In this document: positions 13,505 through 17,954 of the stretch, piece after piece
How the letters are laid out: each line of letters begins with the position of its first letter
Numbering within the stretch: the first letter of the stretch is position 1
Source of the DNA: Acidimicrobiales bacterium
GTDB lineage: Bacteria > Actinomycetota > Acidimicrobiia > Acidimicrobiales > Palsa-688
Length of the DNA stretch: 17,954 bases
Direction of reading: 5' to 3'
Assembly (NCBI GenBank): GCA_019241495.1
Contig: JAFAWZ010000169.1
Coordinates: 1-17,954 of the forward strand
Notes under the pieces: generated by a model
What the model saw: only the letters and a program-made list of their open reading frames with translations
Told to the model about the DNA's origin: nothing
The model's database searches: none
Made by a program: the position numbers and the translations under genes

Positions 13505-13765
13505 ATGACCGACGTGTACCTCGCCGTCGTGATCGCCGAGCTGGCGCTGGTAGCGATCCTACTAGTGCGGCTGGGAAGGGGGCCGACGGTCTCGGACCGG
13601 ATCGTCGCTCTGAACACCATGGCGACCCAGACCGCGCTGGCCACCCTTTTCTTCGCTGCCTACGCCGATCGGACCGTCGACTTGGATGTGGCCATCTGGC
13701 TGGCATCGTTCAGCTATCTCGGCGCGATCATCTGGTCCCGATACCTGGAGCGCGGGCTCCTTTGA
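13505..13765 (+). CDS. mnhF: Na+/H+ antiporter subunit MnhF/MrpF
   Basis: 86 aa with three predicted membrane helices. The family signature RLGRGPTVSDRIVALNTMAT (residues about 22-41) is clear, and the C-terminus IWLASFSYLGAIIWSRYLERG follows the usual F-[LV]-G-x-[IV]-x-x-[AS]-x-Y-[LI] pattern. It packs with MnhE and MnhG in the small-subunit part of Mrp antiporters and equals MbhB in Mbh. The start at 13505 follows AGGTGAGGAG, which overlaps the mnhE stop; GTG 13514 has better spacing and is an alternative. A longer frame from 13466 would overlap mnhE by 35 bases and is unlikely. Confidence 0.92.
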   Translation: MTDVYLAVVIAELALVAILLVRLGRGPTVSDRIVALNTMATQTALATLFFAAYADRTVDLDVAIWLASFSYLGAIIWSRYLERGLL

Positions 13766-14106
13766 TCGAGGGCTTGGTCATCGGGCTCGTCGCGCTCGGG
13801 TTCCTGTTCTCCCTTTCGGGAGCGGTCGGCATCGTCCGGATGCCCGATGTGTACTGCCGGATCCAGTGCTCGTCGAAGTCCGTCACCATGGGTGCGATCC
13901 CGACTCTCGTCGCCCTGGTCATAGCCGAGGGACCGGTGAGCACCTACGGTTCTCGCGCACTCGTGGTAGCGGGATTGCTCGTCATCCTCAGCCCTACCGC
14001 ATCACACGCGTTGGCGCGTGCCGCGTACAAGGCCGGAGTGCCGATGTGGGCCGGCGCGATGAGAGACGAGCCGCACGACCAGACCTCCACGAAAGAGGCG
14101 GGATGA
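13762..14106 (+). CDS. mnhG: Na+/H+ antiporter subunit MnhG/MrpG
   Basis: 114 aa with three membrane helices. The core AVGIVRMPDVYCRIQCSSKS (residues 21-40) is the MrpG signature G-x-[IV]-R-[MLF]-P-D-x-Y-x-R-x-x-[AC]-x-S/T-K, followed by T-x-G-x-x-P. It equals MbhC. The start codon is a TTG overlapping the mnhF TGA; the next in-frame TTG at 13774 would shorten it by four residues. The hydrophilic tail (RDEPHDQTSTKEAG) lies in the cytoplasm by prediction. Its end overlaps the next gene by 4 bases (ATGA). Confidence 0.93.
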   Translation: MIEGLVIGLVALGFLFSLSGAVGIVRMPDVYCRIQCSSKSVTMGAIPTLVALVIAEGPVSTYGSRALVVAGLLVILSPTASHALARAAYKAGVPMWAGAMRDEPHDQTSTKEAG

Positions 14107-14396
14107 CCGGCTTCTGGGCGCTCGACTACCTCTGCCTGGCGGCCATTCTGGCGAGTGGGTTCCTGGTGGTGCGGATGCGGAACCTCAACGCTGCCGTGAT
14201 GGCCCTCTCGGGCGTCGGCACGGTGCTCTCCTTGACCTTCCTCGTATTGGGAGCTCCTGATGACGCCCACTCCGAGGTTGTCGTGGGAGCGATCGCCTTA
14301 CCGACCCTTTACCTGATCGCGATCGCCAAGGCCCGCACCAACGTTTCGGCTGAGGACGAGTTGGGGGAAAGCTCGGATCGGCGGCACCCGGGATGA
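14103..14396 (+). CDS. MbhD-like (DUF4040) antiporter subunit, equivalent to part of the MrpA C-terminus
   Basis: 97 aa with three membrane helices. The conserved central part (VRMRNLNAAVMALSGVGTVL and LTFLVLGAPDDAHSEVVVGA, about residues 22-63) matches the MbhD/DUF4040 domain, where LGAPD-x-A-x-[ST]-E-x-x-VG is the core. In usual Mrp systems this domain is fused to the C-terminal half of the large MrpA; here, as in Mbh of Pyrococcus, it is a separate small subunit. The Glu in HSEVVVG is conserved and probably lies in the proton path. ATG 14103 overlaps the mnhG stop; an upstream frame from 13686 is a shadow. The gene overlaps the next by 4 bases (ATGA). Confidence 0.88.
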   Translation: MTGFWALDYLCLAAILASGFLVVRMRNLNAAVMALSGVGTVLSLTFLVLGAPDDAHSEVVVGAIALPTLYLIAIAKARTNVSAEDELGESSDRRHPG

Positions 14397-15316
14397 GGCC
14401 GCGGGAAACGGACGACGAACCCACCCACCGTCCCATCATCGGCGCTGTCCTCGTGGCGGGGGTCGCGGTAGTGCTGGCCGTGGCGATGGTCGATCTGCCC
14501 CGTGAAGGCGCTCCCTTGCCATCTGTCGCCCGCTACGCCATGGATGTGGCCATTCCGAAGTGGGGCATTACCGAGCCGGTCAACGAAATCGTTTACGGCA
14601 CCCGCGGCTTCGACACCTTCGGCGAGACGTTCCTCCTGCTGGGCGCGGTCGTCTGCGTCATCACGCTCACACGGCGGCGAGAACCGAGGCAGGGTTTCAT
14701 CGGTGAGCAGGAGGCCGGAGCTAGAGAGCAGGCCCGCCACGACGCCGGGTCGGGTGGCAACGAGACGGCCCGCCAAGCGGAGAAGGCAGAAGAGCCGGGA
14801 GAGGACCCTACCGACCGCCCGGTTGGTCCCGCCACCCCGGACCACGAGCCTCTTGGCCGGCCTGCCCCCGAAGCTGCCCAGGCCATGACGGTCGTCGTGC
14901 GTGTTGCCAGCCGGGTCGCCAGCCCGATCCTGGCCGTCGCCGGCATCTACCTGGTGGCGTGGGGATACTCGCCAGGCGGTGGCTTCCCTGCGGGGGCCGT
15001 CATGGCAGGCGTCATCCTTCTCGTGTACGCCGCATTCGGGTACCGCCGCATCGCTCGGGCCGTGCAGCCGAGCATCTTCGAGACTCTGGAGCTCCTCGGA
15101 GCGCTGATTATCATTGGATGCGAGACGCTGGGCTTGGTCCTGAAAGGCTCGTTCTCTGCGAACTGGATCCCGCTTGCGGAGCCACAGACCATCCGCAGCG
15201 GCGGAATCCTCCAGCTGTTCTCGGGCGGCGAGTTCATCGAGGTTGCCACCGGGCTGGTGCTGGTCATCTTCGCCATCTTGGGCATGGAGCACGATTGGGC
15301 ACGGGACCGACAGTGA
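14393..15316 (+). CDS. MbhE-MnhB fusion subunit of the antiporter
   Basis: 307 aa with two domains. Residues 1-95 have two membrane helices and EPVNEIVYGTRGFDTFGE (61-78), the MbhE pattern in which an N-x-I-[LV]-x-x-x-RG-[FYI]-DT-x-GE core is typical. Residues 165-303 form an MnhB/MrpB domain: VASPILAVAGIYLVAWG, then SPGGGFPAGAVMAGV (193-207), and GEFIEVATGLVLVIFA near the end. Between them lies a hydrophilic, highly charged linker of about 65 residues (GEQEAGAREQARHDAGSGGN and on), predicted to be disordered. ATG 14885 (Met165) sits exactly where a free MnhB would start, but no Shine-Dalgarno precedes it, so one fused protein is the simpler reading. Start and stop overlap neighbouring genes (ATGA; GTGA at 15313). 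Confidence 0.85.
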   Translation: MRPRETDDEPTHRPIIGAVLVAGVAVVLAVAMVDLPREGAPLPSVARYAMDVAIPKWGITEPVNEIVYGTRGFDTFGETFLLLGAVVCVITLTRRREPRQGFIGEQEAGAREQARHDAGSGGNETARQAEKAEEPGEDPTDRPVGPATPDHEPLGRPAPEAAQAMTVVVRVASRVASPILAVAGIYLVAWGYSPGGGFPAGAVMAGVILLVYAAFGYRRIARAVQPSIFETLELLGALIIIGCETLGLVLKGSFSANWIPLAEPQTIRSGGILQLFSGGEFIEVATGLVLVIFAILGMEHDWARDRQ

Positions 15317-15681
15317 TAGTCGCGAATTACCTGACCGCTGCTGCTCTGTTCTGCTTCGGTCTCTACACCGTCCTGACCCGGCGAAACCTGATCAAGATGG
15401 TGATGGGGCTCTCCCTCATCGAGTCCTCCAGCTATCTGTTGCTCATCTCCATGGCCTACCGGCGTGGGTCGACTCCCCCGGTGCTGCTCAACCCGCCCCA
15501 CGGCCAAACAGTCACCGGTCTCGCCAAGGGAAACGTGGCGGACCCGGTGCTTCAGAACTTCTGCCTGACCGCGATCGTCATCGGCGTCGCCGTGACCGCA
15601 GTGTTCCTGTCCGTCGCCGTTCGGGTGAGCCAGCACTACCGCTCACTTGACTCCGATCGCATGCGGGAAATGAAGGGGTGA
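15313..15681 (+). CDS. mnhC: Na+/H+ antiporter subunit MnhC/MrpC (NuoK-like)
   Basis: 122 aa with three membrane helices. LFCFGLYTVLTRRNLIKMVM (about 12-31) matches the MrpC start, G-[LI]-Y-x-[IVL]-[LI]-x-x-[NR]-x-[IL], and IGLSLIESSSYLLL-type residues (here GLSLIESSSYLLL) follow. LTAIVIGVAVTAVFL near the end is the conserved last helix. The loop PHGQTVTGLAKGNVADPVLQ has the family ADP motif. It is homologous to NuoK and MbhG. GTG 15313 overlaps the previous stop; a longer frame from 14959 would run through the MnhB domain and is rejected. It overlaps mnhD by 4 bases (GTGA). Confidence 0.92.
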   Translation: MIVANYLTAAALFCFGLYTVLTRRNLIKMVMGLSLIESSSYLLLISMAYRRGSTPPVLLNPPHGQTVTGLAKGNVADPVLQNFCLTAIVIGVAVTAVFLSVAVRVSQHYRSLDSDRMREMKG

Positions 15682-17429
15682 GCTCTGCAGGGCTGTCGTC
15701 CCTACTCCCCCTTCCAGTCGCTGTTCCTATCACCGGCGCCGTGCTGGCGCCGCTCGCGGCGCGCCTTTCCAAGCATCTGGCCTTCGTCTCGTGCATCGCC
15801 ACGACAGGTGGCGGCCTGGCCATCTTGGTGATCCTCGCCCCGACGGTCTTCTCCGGACGCGAGCTGACCCACTTTCTCGGCCATTGGGCCCCGTTCTCGG
15901 GCCAGGAGCTCGGCGACACTTTCGGGGCCGACCCGTTCGGCTTGGCCTTCGCCTTAGCCGTCGCGGCAATCGGCCTGCTGTTGCTCATCTTCTCGCTGTC
16001 GAGCTTGCTCGACCTCGGGCGCCGAGAGCTCGGGGCCTACGCCTGCCTGTCGCAGCTCCTCATCGCCGCCCTAATAGGGTCAGGGCTCACCGCGGACCTG
16101 GTCAACCTTTTCGTCTGGTTCGAGGTCGCGGCCCTCGCCAGCTACGGCCTCACCGGGTTCTTCTTAGAGCGCCCGCTTGCTCTGGAGGCTGCGTTCAAGA
16201 TCCTCGTCCTTACCAATCTGGCTAGCTTCGCCGTCTTCATCGGCGCGGCCATCATCTACTCCGACCACGGTGCCCTCAACTTCGGGCAGATCGAGCAGGC
16301 CCTGCACGGCCATACGCGAGACGCCGATCTGGTGGCCCTTGGGATCCTGCTTGCCGGGTTCGCCACCAAGGCAGGGGTCATCCCTTTCCACGGCTGGCTG
16401 GCCGATGCCCACACCGCGGCGCCCGGACCGGTATCGGCCCTGTTCTCCGGGCTCATGGTCAACCTCGGCGTCGTAGCCATCGTACGGCTGTCGCTGCAGA
16501 TCTTCGATTCGCACACCGCCGACCCGGTCCTCGGCTTGTTGACGGTGCTCGGCGCGATCTCTGCTGTCGTCGGCGCCGTCCTCGCCCTCGCCCAGGACGA
16601 CCTGAAGCGGGTTCTCGCCTACGACACCATCTCGCAGATGGGCGTGCTCCTCGTCGGCTTTGCCACCCATGAGGCGGCCGGGATCAGCGGCGCTACCTAT
16701 CATCTCCTCAACCACGCCATCTTCAAGTCGCTTCTGTTCCTCTGCGCGGGCGCCATCGTCCACGCAACCGGCCTCGACAAGCTGTCCGAGATGGGAGGCC
16801 TGGCGCGCCGCATGCCCCTTATAGCCGCGGGGTTCGTGGTGGGCGCGGCGTCGATAGCGGGGGTGCCACCTCTGAACGGCTATGTGTCCCTCGGGCTCAT
16901 ACACGAGACACTGTTCTCACACGACCGGGCGGCCTACGTCGCGATAGTTGTCGCTCAAATTGTCACGGTCGCTGCTCTCGCCCGGGCCACCTACCTGGCC
17001 TTCTTCCGGAGGCGGACCCAGAGGCTTCCCGACCTCACCCCATTGCATCCCGGAATGATCACAGCGCTTGTCGGACTGGGAGCCGGCTGCGTCGGCTTTG
17101 GGATCTTCCCCTACGAGGTGCTCCGCCACATCGTCGAGCCTGCCGCGGGCGGCCTCCTCGCATCCAATGCGTACGCGGCCGGCGTCCTCAGCGCCGGGGC
17201 CCACCTGCCCATACCGGCCGTCAACTACGCCTACTTCTCGGCACGTGACTTTCTAACCGCGCTCGGCACCCTCGCGGCCGGGCTCGCTCTTGCAGCGTGG
17301 TACGTCAGGGTGCCCGAACCCCGACCGATCACCTGGCTACGAGCCCTTCACACCGGATCGGTCAACGACTATGCGAGCTACCTCACCGCGGGCGGGATCG
17401 TCACGGTCGCGGTGCTGGTCATCCGGTAG
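15678..17429 (+). CDS. mnhD: Na+/H+ antiporter subunit MnhD/MrpD (proton-pumping NuoN/L/M type)
   Basis: 583 aa, somewhat longer than many MrpD proteins, with about 14 membrane helices. The key residues of the proton channel are visible: Glu149 in VWFEVAALASYGL, Lys231 in FATKAGVIPFHGWLADAHTAAPGPVSALFSG, shown here as residues 228-258, Lys310 in QDDLKRVLAYDTISQMG, and His346/Lys350 in LLNHAIFKSLLFL. LRRMP-type and GVPPLNGY (866-like loop of the family, here about residues 394-401) follow. The last 100 residues carry an extra helix pair absent from short homologues. It is the only large antiporter-type subunit in the window and would be the main ion-translocating unit; it equals MbhH. GTG 15678 overlaps mnhC. 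It converges with ppk2, leaving 30 bases between stops. Confidence 0.93.
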   Translation: MSSAGLSSLLPLPVAVPITGAVLAPLAARLSKHLAFVSCIATTGGGLAILVILAPTVFSGRELTHFLGHWAPFSGQELGDTFGADPFGLAFALAVAAIGLLLLIFSLSSLLDLGRRELGAYACLSQLLIAALIGSGLTADLVNLFVWFEVAALASYGLTGFFLERPLALEAAFKILVLTNLASFAVFIGAAIIYSDHGALNFGQIEQALHGHTRDADLVALGILLAGFATKAGVIPFHGWLADAHTAAPGPVSALFSGLMVNLGVVAIVRLSLQIFDSHTADPVLGLLTVLGAISAVVGAVLALAQDDLKRVLAYDTISQMGVLLVGFATHEAAGISGATYHLLNHAIFKSLLFLCAGAIVHATGLDKLSEMGGLARRMPLIAAGFVVGAASIAGVPPLNGYVSLGLIHETLFSHDRAAYVAIVVAQIVTVAALARATYLAFFRRRTQRLPDLTPLHPGMITALVGLGAGCVGFGIFPYEVLRHIVEPAAGGLLASNAYAAGVLSAGAHLPIPAVNYAYFSARDFLTALGTLAAGLALAAWYVRVPEPRPITWLRALHTGSVNDYASYLTAGGIVTVAVLVIR

Positions 17430-17459
17430 GTGCACCACCCATGGCGGCCACAGGCAGGC

Positions 17460-17954
17460 TCACGACGACGTCAGGCCGGCGGCATGGTCGGGGACATAGG
17501 TCTGCGCCGCCCTCGACGGTCGCTCGTACGCCCCCGGTGGCGGCGGCGAGGGCAGCTCCAGAGGGGTCACCGCCACATCGTGGTAGTGGATGGTCGACAA
17601 CAGATGGGCGATCATATTGATCCGGGCTCGACGCTTGTCCTCGCTTTCGACGACGTACCAGGGGGCTTCTGGGATGTCGGTGTGGGCGAACATCTCGTCC
17701 TTGGCCCGCGAGTAATCGTCGAAGCGGCTCATCGATTCGAGGTCCATCGGCGAGAGCTTCCAGCGCCGCATCGGATCATCGAGCCGCTTGCGGAACCGCC
17801 GCTCCTGCTCGTCCCGGCTCACCGAGAACCAGTACTTGCGCAGAATGATGCCATCGTCGACCAGCAAACGCTCGAAGATCGGGCACTCGTACAGGAACCG
17901 CCGGTACTCGGCCTCGGTGCAGAAACCCATGACCCGTTCGACACCAGCCCGGTT
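17460..17954 (-). CDS. ppk2: Polyphosphate kinase 2 (PPK2), C-terminal part; gene continues beyond the window
   Basis: 164 residues are visible, read from base 17954 leftwards to TGA at 17462-17460. NRAGVERVMGFCTEAEYRRF, LRKYWFSVSRDEQERRFRKR and RRWKLSPMD match the conserved second half of PPK2, followed by FDDYSRAKDEMF, where W is usual for the first F, and APWYVVESEDKRRARINMIAHLL. PPK2 transfers phosphate between polyphosphate and nucleotides (GDP/ADP or GTP/ATP) in the cytosol. The Walker A and B motifs lie in the missing N-terminal half, so the class and substrate cannot be decided. The C-terminal tail (PSPPPPGAYERPSRAAQTYV) is proline-rich, as in related actinobacterial members. ATG 17930 is internal and not the start. 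Confidence 0.95.
   Translation of the reverse strand, partial: NRAGVERVMGFCTEAEYRRFLYECPIFERLLVDDGIILRKYWFSVSRDEQERRFRKRLDDPMRRWKLSPMDLESMSRFDDYSRAKDEMFAHTDIPEAPWYVVESEDKRRARINMIAHLLSTIHYHDVAVTPLELPSPPPPGAYERPSRAAQTYVPDHAAGLTSS

Noticed and set aside
14309..15292. A 327-codon open frame on the minus strand opposite the antiporter genes
   Set aside because: It overlaps MbhD and the MbhE-MnhB fusion, which have clear family motifs; its product is Arg/Gly/Asp-rich with no recognisable domain, as expected of an antisense frame in GC-rich DNA.
14885..15316. Separate mnhB gene starting at ATG 14885
   Set aside because: The frame is continuous with the upstream MbhE domain and no ribosome binding site precedes this ATG; kept only as a possible internal start.

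Overview
The window is about 18 kb of uniformly GC-rich chromosomal DNA, tightly packed and without rRNA, tRNA, CRISPR or transposase genes. Several features point to an actinobacterium: a mycobacterial-type imuA'-imuB-dnaE2 cassette behind a Gram-positive LexA box, a UdgX-type uracil-DNA glycosylase, a small Rho-N protein typical of actinobacteria, many GTG starts and possible leaderless promoters. Acidimicrobiia is my best guess; the class is inference from gene content only.

Layout. (1) Bases 2-502 are the 3' end of an SGNH-fold gene, probably the C-terminal domain of a membrane acyltransferase. (2) After a relatively AT-rich spacer with a perfect SOS box (697-710), the + strand carries the mutagenic translesion cassette imuA' (724-1476), imuB (1473-3092) and dnaE2 (3104-6475), with overlapping or nearly abutting genes. 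(3) A 357-bp spacer, perhaps holding a small minus-strand gene, leads to a RlmD/TrmA-family RNA uracil methyltransferase (6833-8017) overlapping an alpha-helical/coiled-coil gene of unknown function (8014-8871). (4) A metabolic island follows: an epoxide hydrolase (minus, 9001-10206), a divergent short-chain dehydrogenase (10347-11183) and a convergent cupin (minus, 11191-11700). (5) A 143-bp element with 45-bp inverted arms (11752-11894) separates the cupin from a small Rho-N protein gene (11978-12304) and udgX (12329-12922). (6) Seven genes with short overlaps or gaps (12988-17429) encode a multisubunit Na+/H+ antiporter in the order MnhE, MnhF, MnhG, MbhD, MbhE-MnhB fusion, MnhC, MnhD. This is the subunit order of the antiporter module of archaeal Mbh hydrogenase. 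No long MrpA and no hydrogenase subunit is present here. (7) The 3' part of a ppk2 polyphosphate kinase gene enters from the right on the minus strand.

Functionally the window holds two DNA-damage modules (LexA-controlled mutasome; uracil-trapping UdgX), an oxidative/epoxide metabolism island, and an energy/ion homeostasis region. The items most worth a second look are the long inverted-repeat element, the Mbh-like antiporter without MrpA, the tandem repeat plus palindrome at the SDR/cupin junction, the inverted repeats between epoxide hydrolase and SDR, and the possible small gene after dnaE2. I did not find a clearly new multi-gene system.
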